Shown one piece after another: positions 19,260 through 28,416 of a DNA stretch of 64,000 nucleotides. Origin of the DNA: Jeotgalibacillus sp. ET6 (GTDB lineage: Bacteria > Bacillota > Bacilli > Bacillales > Jeotgalibacillaceae); assembly GCF_029667115.1 (NCBI RefSeq), contig NZ_JARUIU010000001.1, positions 928,104-992,103 on the forward strand. Direction: 5' to 3'. Positions within the stretch are counted from its first letter, which is position 1; each line of letters begins with the position of its first letter. The position numbers and the translations under genes were made by a program. The notes below the pieces were generated by a model. That model was not told where the DNA came from. It did not search any database and saw only the letters and a list, made by a program, of their open reading frames with translations.

Positions 19260-20498
19260 TCATTCTGATTTTCCGATTAAAGATAGCCGTTCAGTCTTCA
19301 GCCTGATTTCTTCGGGATCCATTTTCTTTCTGGCTACTCCTGTTTCCATAGCTGCCGTTGCTACAGCTGCTGCAACAGCAGGCGCCACTCTCGGATCAAA
19401 TGGTGCAGGAATCACATAATTAGCATTCAGCTCTTCTGGAGAAATTAACGAAGCAATTGCCTCTACTGCAGCACGTTTCATTTTCTCATTTATATGAGTT
19501 GCCCGCACATCTAATGCTCCCCGGAAAATCCCCGGAAAAGCCAATACATTATTAACCTGATTAGGATAATCGGAACGGCCGGTGCCGATCACTTTTGCTC
19601 CGGCTGTTTTCGCCAGTTCAGGCATAATTTCCGGAACAGGGTTTGCCATAGCGAAAATAATGGCTTCGTCGTTCATTGTACGAACCATTTCTTCAGTTAA
19701 TGCACCCGCAACTGAAACCCCTATGAAGACATCCGCGCCTTGAATGGCATCTTGAAGAGACCCATCAACTCTGCTTCGGTTTGTGATTTTCGCCACGCCC
19801 TGCTTGACTGCATTCATTCCATAAGGACGTCCTTCATACACAGCACCTTTCGAGTCGCACATGATAATATCGCGGACTCCATAGCTGTATAAAAGGTTTA
19901 TAATGGCTATTCCGGCAGCCCCGGCACCATTCATCACGACTTTAATATTCGACAATTCCCGGTTTGTTATTTTAAGTGCGTTAAGCAGGCCTGCTACCGT
20001 CACAATGGCTGTGCCATGCTGATCATCGTGAAATATGGGAATATTGGTTTCTTTTTTCAAGCGTTCTTCAATTTCAAAACATCTTGGCGCTGCAATGTCC
20101 TCAAGATTCACGCCGCCAAAAGTGGGTTCAAGCAGCTTTACTGTTTCTACGATTTTATCAATATCTGTTGTATTGAGACAGATCGGAAACGCATCAACGC
20201 CAGCGAAGCTTTTAAATAGAACGGCCTTTCCTTCCATTACAGGCAGCGCCGCTTCTGGACCGATATTGCCGAGCCCAAGCACTGCAGTCCCGTCCGACAC
20301 CACCGCTACCATATTTCCTTTCATCGTGTAATCGTATACGGTTTCAGGTTTATCATAAATTTCTTTGCATGGCTCAGCTACTCCTGGAGAATAAGCGAGG
20401 CTGAGATCTTCCGCATTTCTAACAGATACTTTTGACTTCGACTCCAATTTCCCTTGATTTACTCTGTGCATATGTAAGGCTTCGTCGCGTAATGACAA
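19260..20498 (-). CDS. ytsJ: NAD(P)-dependent malic enzyme, YtsJ type
   Basis: Oxidative decarboxylation of malate to pyruvate; YtsJ of B. subtilis is the main NADPH-forming malic enzyme. 412 residues: the malic N-terminal domain with SLAYSPGVAEPCKEI, TNLGAI-like VVSDGTAVLGLGNIGPEAALPVMEGKAVLFKSFAGVDAFP and the metal site EDIAAPRCFEIE / IFHDDQHGTA. The Rossmann domain follows, with VVMNGAGAAGIAI, FIGVSVAGALT and FAMANPVPEI. I take the TTG start behind GGGAGTGAG. Probable first gene of the operon ending in accA. Confidence 0.93.
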   Translation of the reverse strand: MSLRDEALHMHRVNQGKLESKSKVSVRNAEDLSLAYSPGVAEPCKEIYDKPETVYDYTMKGNMVAVVSDGTAVLGLGNIGPEAALPVMEGKAVLFKSFAGVDAFPICLNTTDIDKIVETVKLLEPTFGGVNLEDIAAPRCFEIEERLKKETNIPIFHDDQHGTAIVTVAGLLNALKITNRELSNIKVVMNGAGAAGIAIINLLYSYGVRDIIMCDSKGAVYEGRPYGMNAVKQGVAKITNRSRVDGSLQDAIQGADVFIGVSVAGALTEEMVRTMNDEAIIFAMANPVPEIMPELAKTAGAKVIGTGRSDYPNQVNNVLAFPGIFRGALDVRATHINEKMKRAAVEAIASLISPEELNANYVIPAPFDPRVAPAVAAAVATAAMETGVARKKMDPEEIRLKTERLSLIGKSE

Positions 20499-20715
20499 GG
20501 TAACTCACTCCCTGATCGGGGGATTCCCCCTATATTTTACAATTGGTCAGACCACGTAATTCTCTAAACCACTATATCAAAAATCACTTTAAAATTGCAA
20601 TTGATTCTTTAAATAGAAGAAGAGGGGACGGCAGCACTCAGGCTTGCTTTGATTTATCTGTTAAAAGGAGGGTTCGTTTCATTTACAGCGCACGCTAAAA
20701 TAAAAAAATATATAA
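20499..20715 (-). other. Space upstream of the malic enzyme gene
   Basis: No coding potential seen. A short GGGGGATTCCCCC palindrome (20518-20530) lies just above the start. This space should contain the promoter of the malic enzyme-accA operon, but I could not assign it. Confidence 0.4.
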
Positions 20716-20905
20716 AAAAGCCGAGAGCCTGGGACAGATTGTCTCAAGCTCTGCGACCGGTTCACTGCACTTTTAGAGGATGCCCTCCGCAGGAATTAGG
20801 ATGAAACGTTCCTGCACCATGCCCTGGGGAGTCTCAACTTGCCGTCGTATCGTGCTGGAGTCGCCATTCTCTCAACTAACCTCTTATTTTCGATTAATAC
20901 TGCTT
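20716..20905 (+). repeat. Dispersed palindromic repeat, copy 2 (diverged)
   Basis: Between the malic enzyme gene and the dnaE stop. The left-end hairpin AGAGCCTGGGACA / TGTCTCAAGCTCT (20724-20752) is intact and followed on the minus strand by CGGCTTTTTT, so it can terminate nrnA-dnaE transcription. The conserved block ACCGGTTCACTGC is present, but the central stem is degraded and the right terminal repeat is hard to see. Confidence 0.8.
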
Positions 20906-20991
20906 TATTAGGACATCCTTTGCAGAATTATTTAACGATGAATTTTTAACATCGTTTAGTCAGTAAACTGATAAAAAACTGAAGGAGTGAT

Positions 20992-23900
20992 TTATTTGAT
21001 CACTACATTCTTGTCACCCAGGAGCTCCTTAAGCTTTTTTATGACATCGCCCTTCAAATCCACCCATTCATTTTGCTGCAGCTGGATCGTCCGCTTTGTT
21101 TCTTCTATATGAATAATAACAGCTGAATCTCCACGGTGGCTGCCGCAGAGACTTCGAACCTGATCGAGCAGTGAAGATCCATCAAGCTGGGATGGAATTC
21201 GCAAAAACAGTTTTTGTCTTTCTGTTTCACTCTCCCAGTCTTCCGCCCGTTTCACTTCCTGCAAAATGACCTGCAGCTTTCCGTTTCGCTCATCAGCCTT
21301 TCCTTTTGCAATCACCAAGATTCCCTGTTTAAGAAGGGAGGCGGCATGCCGGTAAGTATCCGGAAATGCTACAGCATCTACATCGCCGGATGCATCACTT
21401 AAAACAAGAAATGCCATCGCATCTCCTTTTTTTGTCCGGATCATACGGATGTCTGTAATCAGCCCTCCGACTAAAAAAGCTTTAGAGCTTCTATTGATTT
21501 CGTCAATTGACAGAGCCCCAAGCTGATCAAGCTTAGGCTGAATGGAAGACACAGGATGAGCAGATAAATATAAACCCAGTACTTCTTTTTCAAATGACAG
21601 TTTTTCCTCAGCAGGCATGGGAGATTTTTCAATGTATTTTGGAGAAATTGAAAATTCGTCTTCAAATAACCCGCCGTCTTCACTTTTCATCAATGATGCA
21701 TGTTCAATCGCCACATCGATCGAAGCAAGTATTGTAGACCGGTCCTTACCAAATTCATCAAAAGCCCCTGAAAAAACGAGAGACTCCAGTATTTTGCGAT
21801 TGACTGATTTAGACGGCATTCTTACGCAAAGATCAAATAAATCTTTATACGGCTTCTGCTCTCTTGTTTGAACTAAATCGATTGCTGCTCCTTTTCCAAT
21901 TCCTTTTATAGCGGATATACTAAAGCGGATTCCTTCCTTTTCAACTGCAAAATACCTCTGGCTTTTTTGAACCGATGGGGGCAGCACAGGAATCTTCAGC
22001 CTCTCGCATTCTCTTATATAGAGACGCATCTTATCTTCATTTCCTGTCACAGAGGTCATAAGCGAAGCCATAAAATGAGTAGGATAGTGCGCTTTTAAGT
22101 AAGCAAGCTGATACCCTATTAGGCTGTATGCGACAGCATGGCTTTTATTAAAGCCGTAATTGGCAAATTGGACAATCAGATCATATATTTGCTGCGCTGT
22201 CTGTTCATCATATCCTCTGCCGGTAGAACCTTTAACAAACCGCTCTCTCTCCCGGTCGAGGTCTTCTTTCTTTTTTTTACTCACTGCCCGCCTCAGCATG
22301 TCTGCCTGACCTAAACTAAAGCCGGCCATTTCAGCAGCTATTTGCATGATCTGCTCCTGATAAACAATAATTCCATAGGTTGGAGCAAGGATTTTGGTTA
22401 AATCGGGATGTGCATAGCGCACGGGTTCCTCCTTATGCTTTCTTTTAATAAAGGAAGGAATATGATCCATAGGACCGGGCCGGTATAAAGCATTTACCGC
22501 CACAATGTCATTGAAAGAGGACGGTCTTAAAGAACGGAGGACATTTTTCATCCCATCAGATTCGAGCTGGAAGATGCCCACTGTCCACCCTCTACTCAGC
22601 AGATCAAAGGTAGCCTGATCCTTGGTTGGAATGTCATCCAGACGGAACTGCTTATTTTCATTTTGTACAATGGATTGAGTAATTTTTTCGAGTAAAGTAA
22701 GATTCCTTAGGCCTAAAAAATCCATCTTTAATAAACCGATATCTTCAAGAAGGTCCATTGGCCATTGTGTTAAGTGGACATACTCCTGGCCGTGCTGGAG
22801 CGGAACAATATCTGCAAGAGGTCTGTCGCTGATTACGACGCCCGCTGCATGAGTGGAGGTATGTCGTGGAAGACCTTCTAGTTTTGTTGCAGATTCAAAC
22901 CACTGCTGATGTCTGCTGGACTGATCAGCAAATTGACGAAGCGGAGCAGACTCCTCGTAGGCTTCATGAAGAACAATACCTAAGCGGGACGGGATAGCTT
23001 TTGAAATGACCTCCATTTCTCCCGATGTAAATCCAAAAACACGCGCAGTATCTCTTGCGACGGCTTTTGCAGACAATGTGCCAAATGTGCTGATTTGAGC
23101 GACATGTTTAGAACCATATTTTTCTGCCACATATTGAATGACTTCGTCCCGGCGGTGGTCGGGAAAATCAATATCAATATCCGGCATGGAAATACGTTCA
23201 GGATTCAAAAATCGTTCAAACAGCAAATCATGCTCAATTGGATCTACATGCGTGATAAAAAGGGCATAAGCTACTAATGAACCGGCAGCAGAACCACGCC
23301 CTGGTCCAGTTAAAATCTTTTTTTCTCTTGCAAATTTCATAAAGTCCCATACGATAAGAAAGTAATCATTAAATGACATCCGGTCGATCACAGAAAGTTC
23401 ATACTCAAGCCGTTCTTCATAAACCGGAGAAATGGTCTTTCTATTTTTTAAGCCCTCCATGCAAAGATGTGACAATACTTCTTTTGCTGTGACATCATTT
23501 GGAACGGGGTAACGGGGCAAATAAGACTTGGAAAAATCAATTTTTATATTGCACCGCTCTGCAATTTCAAGTGTGTGTTCAAGTGCCTCAGGCAAATCAG
23601 AGAAAAGCTCTTTCATTTGATTCTTCATAGTGAAAGCATAATTTCCTTCAAGCTTTGACTCTTCTATTTTCAGACCATCCCGTATCGCCGTAATCACTTC
23701 ATAGCTGAATGCATCCTCCTTTTCAAGGTAACGGACGTCTGCAGCAGCTGCTAAAGGGATTTCAAGCTTCTTTCCCAGAGCAGAAAGCTCCTCTATTAAC
23801 TGCCGGTCCTTAGCAAGTCCGTGGTCCTGAACGGAAAAATAGAATGAGTCTTCACCAAATATATCGCGGTATATCCGGGCTCTTTGTGCTGCTTTTTCAA

Positions 23901-24318
23901 TATCCTCTTCTAGAAGAAAGGTTTCTATTTCTCCTTCAGAACCCGGTGTCAGGGCAATTAATCCTGCTGAGTAGGAAGACAGCCATTTAAGAGGAATACC
24001 TCTTTCATGGCCTGTCTGAAGCACACTTGATATTTTAATTAAATGCTGATACCCGGTTTGATTTTCAGCCAGAAGTACAAGTGGATACGCCCGTTCATCC
24101 TCATCAATCCAGATATCCGCCGTTAGACCGATGATCGGTTTTATGTTTTCCTTTATGCACTCCCTGTAAAAAGGCACAGTGCCATACATAACATTGCGAT
24201 CTGTCAACGCTATGGCTGAAGCCCTGTCAGATTTTGCTTTTTGAATCAAAGCAGAAAGCGTAATGGGACTTGACAGGAGATCAAAGGAACTCGTGACTTG
24301 TAAGTGAACAAACGGCAT
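20992..24318 (-). CDS. dnaE: DNA polymerase III alpha subunit, DnaE type
   Basis: Second replicative polymerase of Firmicutes, which extends RNA primers before PolC takes over. 1108 residues: N-terminal PHP domain (FVHLQVTSSFDLLSSP), then the C-family polymerase core with GPGRGSAAGSLVAYAL, the catalytic Asp pair in MPDIDIDFPDHRRDEVIQY, and TSTHAAGVVIS, KMDFLGLRNLT, ALYRPGPMDHIP and YQEQIM. A helix-hairpin-helix region (ISAIKGIGKGAA) and an OB-fold (FLVGGLITDIRMIRTKKGDAMAF) follow. AGGAGG precedes the ATG. It starts 12 bp after nrnA, so the two form an operon. Confidence 0.97.
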   Translation of the reverse strand: MPFVHLQVTSSFDLLSSPITLSALIQKAKSDRASAIALTDRNVMYGTVPFYRECIKENIKPIIGLTADIWIDEDERAYPLVLLAENQTGYQHLIKISSVLQTGHERGIPLKWLSSYSAGLIALTPGSEGEIETFLLEEDIEKAAQRARIYRDIFGEDSFYFSVQDHGLAKDRQLIEELSALGKKLEIPLAAAADVRYLEKEDAFSYEVITAIRDGLKIEESKLEGNYAFTMKNQMKELFSDLPEALEHTLEIAERCNIKIDFSKSYLPRYPVPNDVTAKEVLSHLCMEGLKNRKTISPVYEERLEYELSVIDRMSFNDYFLIVWDFMKFAREKKILTGPGRGSAAGSLVAYALFITHVDPIEHDLLFERFLNPERISMPDIDIDFPDHRRDEVIQYVAEKYGSKHVAQISTFGTLSAKAVARDTARVFGFTSGEMEVISKAIPSRLGIVLHEAYEESAPLRQFADQSSRHQQWFESATKLEGLPRHTSTHAAGVVISDRPLADIVPLQHGQEYVHLTQWPMDLLEDIGLLKMDFLGLRNLTLLEKITQSIVQNENKQFRLDDIPTKDQATFDLLSRGWTVGIFQLESDGMKNVLRSLRPSSFNDIVAVNALYRPGPMDHIPSFIKRKHKEEPVRYAHPDLTKILAPTYGIIVYQEQIMQIAAEMAGFSLGQADMLRRAVSKKKKEDLDRERERFVKGSTGRGYDEQTAQQIYDLIVQFANYGFNKSHAVAYSLIGYQLAYLKAHYPTHFMASLMTSVTGNEDKMRLYIRECERLKIPVLPPSVQKSQRYFAVEKEGIRFSISAIKGIGKGAAIDLVQTREQKPYKDLFDLCVRMPSKSVNRKILESLVFSGAFDEFGKDRSTILASIDVAIEHASLMKSEDGGLFEDEFSISPKYIEKSPMPAEEKLSFEKEVLGLYLSAHPVSSIQPKLDQLGALSIDEINRSSKAFLVGGLITDIRMIRTKKGDAMAFLVLSDASGDVDAVAFPDTYRHAASLLKQGILVIAKGKADERNGKLQVILQEVKRAEDWESETERQKLFLRIPSQLDGSSLLDQVRSLCGSHRGDSAVIIHIEETKRTIQLQQNEWVDLKGDVIKKLKELLGDKNVVIK

Positions 24319-24330
24319 CCTGCTTACCTC

Positions 24331-25275
24331 CTATCTTTCTTCGTTCTTGCAGATTCCCTGAAGCTTTTGAATAATCTCATCTGATTCGTTCCAGTTTCTT
24401 ATCGAAGCTCCTGCCGCAAGAGGATGTCCTCCTCCTCCATACTCTTTGGCGAGTCCATTAATAACCGGTCCCTTTGATCGAAACCTGACGCGGATTTCTG
24501 ATTCTTCCTCAATAAAAAACACCCAGGCTTTAATTCCTTTTACGCTTCCAAGCGTGCTGACGAGAAGCGATGCCTCAGAAGGGGTGGCACTATACTCCTC
24601 GAGAAGGGGCTGCGTCATTTTTATATAAGCTGCACCATTACCATCCATTGAAAAATTCTGCAGTACATAGCCCTGCAGCTTCAGCTGATGAGCCTCCATT
24701 TCATAAAGAGCATTAAAAATAGAGCTGCGGTCAAAGTCAAATTGAATTAATTCGCCCGCATATTGAAATGTTTTCTGTGTAGCGTTCGGAAAAAGAAACC
24801 TGCCTGTATCTCCAACAATCCCTGCAAATAAAAGGCGGGCAGCTTCATCATTCATTTGCCAGCCTGAGGTTTTCCCTTCTCGATACAGCTCATAGATCAT
24901 CTCACTGGCAGAGCTTGCAGAAGTGTCTACCCAGAGATAATCGCCATATGGGTCTTCGTTCGGATGATGATCAATTTTTATCAATTCCGCACCTTGTTTA
25001 TAACGGACATCATCAATGCGTTCTTCGTTTGCTGTATCACATACAATAACGAGGGAATCCTTGTATAAATCGTCGGGCACTGTGTCGAGCCTGCGTAAAA
25101 ACGATAAGGATTTTTCTTCCTGTCCTACTGTGTAAATGTTTTTCTCAGGGAAAGTGGCAGAGATTAATTCAGCCAGCCCCCCCTGTGATCCGTATGCATC
25201 CGGGTCAGGACGCACATGTCTATGAATGATGATTGATTGATAGTTTTTAATCGTATCGAGAATTTGTTTTTTCAT
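24331..25275 (-). CDS. nrnA: DHH-family oligoribonuclease / pAp phosphatase NrnA
   Basis: Degrades nanoRNA and dephosphorylates 3'-phosphoadenosine 5'-phosphate. 314 residues with the DHH domain (IIIHRHVRPDPDAYGSQGGLAE at about residue 15; LVIVCDTANEERID; KIDHHPNEDPYGDYLWVD, containing the DHH triad) and the C-terminal DHHA1 domain (GSVKGIKAWVFF, RVRFRSKGPVINGLAKEYGGGGHPLAAGA). ATG start; divergent from ytpI. In B. subtilis the sporulation genes ytrH and ytrI lie between nrnA and dnaE, but here the two genes are only 12 bp apart. Confidence 0.95.
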   Translation of the reverse strand: MKKQILDTIKNYQSIIIHRHVRPDPDAYGSQGGLAELISATFPEKNIYTVGQEEKSLSFLRRLDTVPDDLYKDSLVIVCDTANEERIDDVRYKQGAELIKIDHHPNEDPYGDYLWVDTSASSASEMIYELYREGKTSGWQMNDEAARLLFAGIVGDTGRFLFPNATQKTFQYAGELIQFDFDRSSIFNALYEMEAHQLKLQGYVLQNFSMDGNGAAYIKMTQPLLEEYSATPSEASLLVSTLGSVKGIKAWVFFIEEESEIRVRFRSKGPVINGLAKEYGGGGHPLAAGASIRNWNESDEIIQKLQGICKNEER

Positions 25276-25363
25276 TATGAATCATTCCTTTCAGGATCAA
25301 AAGTGGATTTTCAGGTTTATTGCCGCTACAATATGGGAAGATCAAGTTTTTGGAGGTTGTTGC

Positions 25364-25702
25364 ATGCCGATTATAGTATTTATTATCATTTTATCTGCTG
25401 TCGCATATTTGTATTTTAAAACGAAACAAATACGCTCACCCCGTCCTGTAGAAAAACAGTGGCAGGCCAGCCGTGCAGGCATTGCGCTTGGGCTGGGAAT
25501 GGGCGCTTTTGGAATAAACCAGCTTTTTCTATTTAATTTTGAATTTTCAACCGACCTGATCCTCACCTATGTCATTGCCGCAGCATTTATCTTGATAGGC
25601 TTTGGCAGTGCCTGGATGCGTTACAAAGCATACAAGCATCTTACTCCATTTTTAGAAAAAGAAGATGCACAATGGAAAAAGTACGAAAATGAGAAGGTCT
25701 GA
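25364..25702 (+). CDS. ytpI: YtpI-like small membrane protein
   Basis: 112 residues with three predicted membrane helices: MPIIVFIIILSAVAYLYF, GIALGLGMGAFGINQLFLF and LILTYVIAAAFILIGFGSAWM. These are separated by basic loops, and the C-terminus is charged (YEKLTPF-type, KKYENEKV). The ATG at 25364 sits 7 nt behind GGAGG; an upstream in-frame start is not supported. The function is unknown. It is convergent with ytoI. Confidence 0.82.
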   Translation: MPIIVFIIILSAVAYLYFKTKQIRSPRPVEKQWQASRAGIALGLGMGAFGINQLFLFNFEFSTDLILTYVIAAAFILIGFGSAWMRYKAYKHLTPFLEKEDAQWKKYENEKV

Positions 25703-25744
25703 AGTTTCATTAAAAGCTTCTTAACCAGTCGCCTCATGCTTAAT

Positions 25745-25773
25745 CTCAAACCGGCTCAATCAGCCGGTTTGAG
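25745..25773. terminator. Hairpin between convergent ytpI and ytoI
   Basis: Perfect 12-bp stem CTCAAACCGGCT / AGCCGGTTTGAG with a 5-nt loop. T-runs are weak on both sides, so this is a possible bidirectional terminator. Confidence 0.55.
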
Positions 25774-25777
25774 TGCT

Positions 25778-27088
25778 TTAGCGATCCAAAAGCTGACACA
25801 TCATCATCGCTTTTCCTACTAAATTTCCTTCACTGAAAACCTCCACGTCTACTTTTCCAAATTTTCGTCCTACATCAAGCAGCCTCGGCTGAATTTCAAT
25901 TGTGTTATCCAGCTGAACAGGTTTTATAAAATAGATTGTAATATTTTCAATGACAAGATCACTTCGCTTAAATTCCTTCAATGTGCGATTTGCAGCTTCC
26001 GTTACAAGAGAGGTGAACACACCGTAGGAAATAGCCCCAAGCTGATTGGTCATTTGCGGAGTTACCCGGAATTGATAGGGCCTTTCAGCATCCTTATCAA
26101 CTCTCAGCTCTTTAAAGACAATATCGTCGATGGTTTCCCCGATTTGGGGCTGTCTTTGAATCATCTGCAAGGCTTTTAATACATCCTGGCGGCTGATGAC
26201 TCCTTCCAAATGGTCATGATCATCGACAACCGGAAGGAGTTCAATTCCTTCCCAAATCATAATGTGAGCAGCAGAAGCCACACTCGTCTTTACTCTCACT
26301 GTTAATGGAGATTTCGTCATCACCCGGTCAATTGATTCTTCACTGTCTTTTCCAAGTATATCCTTTGAAGTAACCATGCCCACGACTTTCATCGTTTGCG
26401 GATCCACCACTGGAAATCTGCTGTGACGGGTTTGTTCATTTAATGCTGACCAATGGAAGACTTTATCCTTCGAAGTTAAAAAATGTGCACTCTCAAATGG
26501 AATTAGAATATCTTCAACAAGAGCAATTTCTTTTTTGATCAGCTGATCATAAATCGCCCGATTAATCATCGCAGCAACTGTAAATGTATCATAAGAAGTT
26601 GAAATTACCGGGAGCTCGAGCTCATTGGCCAGCTTTTTCGTCGATTCATCTGCATCAAATCCTCCGGTAATCAACACAGCAGCTCCTGCCTCAAGGGCCA
26701 GTTCATGCGCCCGTGTCCGATTCCCTACAATAAGCAGATTGCCCGCTTCCGTGTACCGCATCATCGCTTCAAGCTTCATTGCACCGATCACAAATTTATT
26801 TAACGTTTTATGTAAGCCGGCTCTCCCTCCGACAACTTGTCCATCTATGATGTTCACGACTTCAGCAAACGTCAGGCGTTCGAAGTTTTCTTTTATTTTT
26901 TTCTCAATTCGAATCGTGCCCACACGCTCGATCGTACTTACCAGACCCTGATTTTCCGCTTCCTTAATCGCCCGGTATGCAGTTCCCTCACTCACATCAA
27001 GCTGCTTGGCGACCTGACGCACAGAAATTTTGTTCCCTACAGGCAGAGAATGAATATGTGCTAATATTTGTTCATGCTTTGTAGCCAC
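25778..27088 (-). CDS. ytoI: YtoI: HTH, DRTGG, paired CBS and hotdog-domain regulator-like protein
   Basis: 436 residues in four parts: a winged helix (KHEQILAHIHSLPVGNKISVRQVAKQLDVSEGTAYRAIKEAENQGLV), a DRTGG domain (VVNIIDGQVVGGRAGLHKTLNKFVIGAM and NLLIVGNRTRAHELALEAGAAVLITGGF), two CBS repeats (HSRFPVVDPQTMKVVGMVTSKDILG; GIELLPVVDDHDHLEGVISRQDVLKAL) and a C-terminal acyl-CoA-thioesterase-like hotdog domain. The set suggests an adenine-nucleotide or acyl-CoA-sensing regulator, but no target is known. I prefer the GTG at 27088, behind GAGAGGGACAGCC and giving MATKHEQ; an in-frame ATG lies 54 nt upstream. Confidence 0.88.
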   Translation of the reverse strand: MATKHEQILAHIHSLPVGNKISVRQVAKQLDVSEGTAYRAIKEAENQGLVSTIERVGTIRIEKKIKENFERLTFAEVVNIIDGQVVGGRAGLHKTLNKFVIGAMKLEAMMRYTEAGNLLIVGNRTRAHELALEAGAAVLITGGFDADESTKKLANELELPVISTSYDTFTVAAMINRAIYDQLIKKEIALVEDILIPFESAHFLTSKDKVFHWSALNEQTRHSRFPVVDPQTMKVVGMVTSKDILGKDSEESIDRVMTKSPLTVRVKTSVASAAHIMIWEGIELLPVVDDHDHLEGVISRQDVLKALQMIQRQPQIGETIDDIVFKELRVDKDAERPYQFRVTPQMTNQLGAISYGVFTSLVTEAANRTLKEFKRSDLVIENITIYFIKPVQLDNTIEIQPRLLDVGRKFGKVDVEVFSEGNLVGKAMMMCQLLDR

Positions 27089-27185
27089 AGGCTGTCCCTC
27101 TCTTTCAATCCGATCATGTATTCGCCTTTTTATTATACTCATTATGAGGCCTTTGGTTCAATGAAAGCAAAATTAAAACAAAAAG

Positions 27186-27405
27186 AGCTTGGGACAAAAG
27201 TGTCTCAAGCTCATTGACCGGTTCGCTGTGCTTCAGGTGGACGCTTTCTGCAGGGACGGGGGCTTGAGCCTCTCCAGGCCCGTGCACTGTAAAGTCTCAA
27301 GCAACCGTCAAATCCTGCAGGGAGTCGCCGCCTTCCGCTCCGCTCTCCTATTACTATTGATAAATACTTCTTCGTTCTTTCAATTATTATGAGTTTTGTC
27401 CCAGT
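27186..27405 (+). repeat. Dispersed palindromic repeat, copy 3 (full length)
   Basis: About 220 bp between ytoI and ytkL. The left hairpin GAGCTTGGGACA / TGTCTCAAGCTC has loop AAAG; read on the minus strand it is followed by TTTTTGTTTT. The right terminal repeat is TTTTGTCCCAGTCT. The central arms (TTGAGCCTCTCC... / ...GTAAAGTCTCAA) keep only their outer pairs. The remaining ~110 bp before the ytkL stop holds no gene. Confidence 0.9.
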
Positions 27406-27516
27406 CTGTTGGAACGGACGTTTTCATAGCAACGGGGTCTTGAGCCGCCGCGTCAGTTCTGCAAAATTAAACTGTTTCAGTTTTCTATAAATGTTTCAGT
27501 CATGTCTAGGACCCAT

Positions 27517-28194
27517 TTATTCGAATGTATCACCTGCATGCAATACTTTGCCCTGACCCTCCGGTAAAAGCTGAACGAATTTCTCTGGATCCTGTTTAAT
27601 TGGAGGGAATGTATTGTAATGAATAGGCACAACTGTTTTTGCATTCAGAAGACTTGCGGCATAAGCTGCATCTTCTGGCCCCATTGTGAAATTATCGCCT
27701 ATTGGAAGAAACGCCAGATCAATTTGATTGCGGTCTCCAATTAATTTCATGTCCCCAAATAATCCGGTATCACCGGCATGATAAATGGTTTTGCCTTCCA
27801 CCGTCAGCAGAACACCAGCAGGCATTCCTGTATAAATGATCTGCTTATCATCTGTACTGTAGGAGGAACCATGAAATGCCTGAGTAAGCTTCACTCTGCC
27901 AAACTCAAAGTCATATCCACCGCCAATATGCATGGGATGTGTATTCAATCCCTGCCATTCAAGATAGGTGGCAAGTTCAAAAGGTGCAATCACCAGCGCA
28001 TCACTTTGCTTGGCAATTTCAACTGTGTCCCCTACATGATCATTATGGCCGTGAGTTAGAATAATGACATCCGGCTTTTCGTTTTCAACTTTCAAATCTG
28101 TCAGTTCATTTCCGTTAATAAAAGGATCAAATAAAATAGTGGTTCCGTTTGTTTCCACTTTTACAATGGAGTGACCGTGATAAGAGATTTTCAT
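27517..28194 (-). CDS. ytkL: Metallo-beta-lactamase-fold hydrolase YtkL (UPF0173)
   Basis: 225 residues beginning [25 protein letters not shown]. The zinc-binding motif is [14 protein letters not shown] (HXHXDH-like) at about residue 55, with further ligands in [18 protein letters not shown] and [11 protein letters not shown]. The family is conserved, of unknown substrate. The ATG at 28194 has AGGAGGAATTACGCT before it and fits the family length of ~227. Divergent from the M24 peptidase gene. Confidence 0.9.
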   Translation of the reverse strand: MKISYHGHSIVKVETNGTTILFDPFINGNELTDLKVENEKPDVIILTHGHNDHVGDTVEIAKQSDALVIAPFELATYLEWQGLNTHPMHIGGGYDFEFGRVKLTQAFHGSSYSTDDKQIIYTGMPAGVLLTVEGKTIYHAGDTGLFGDMKLIGDRNQIDLAFLPIGDNFTMGPEDAAYAASLLNAKTVVPIHYNTFPPIKQDPEKFVQLLPEGQGKVLHAGDTFE

Positions 28195-28416
28195 AGCGTA
28201 ATTCCTCCTTAGCAGTAGTAGCATTCTCTTTGACCCATTCCCTCTGCGTTTTAACTGAAAACCTGTTTGATTGTCATTCCTCCCTGTGCTGCCGGAATAA
28301 ATCGGATTAACGCAGTTGCGGGAAGCTTTATAATTTATAAAAGTATGCTACGATTTAATTTACAGCGTGGAGCTTTAATGCAGCAATACGCATGACATGA
28401 ACAGGAGGAATGAGCT

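Noticed and set aside
20992..24318. Several 60-85 codon frames on the opposite strand of dnaE
   Set aside because: Shadows of the long dnaE frame with no ribosome sites or family features.
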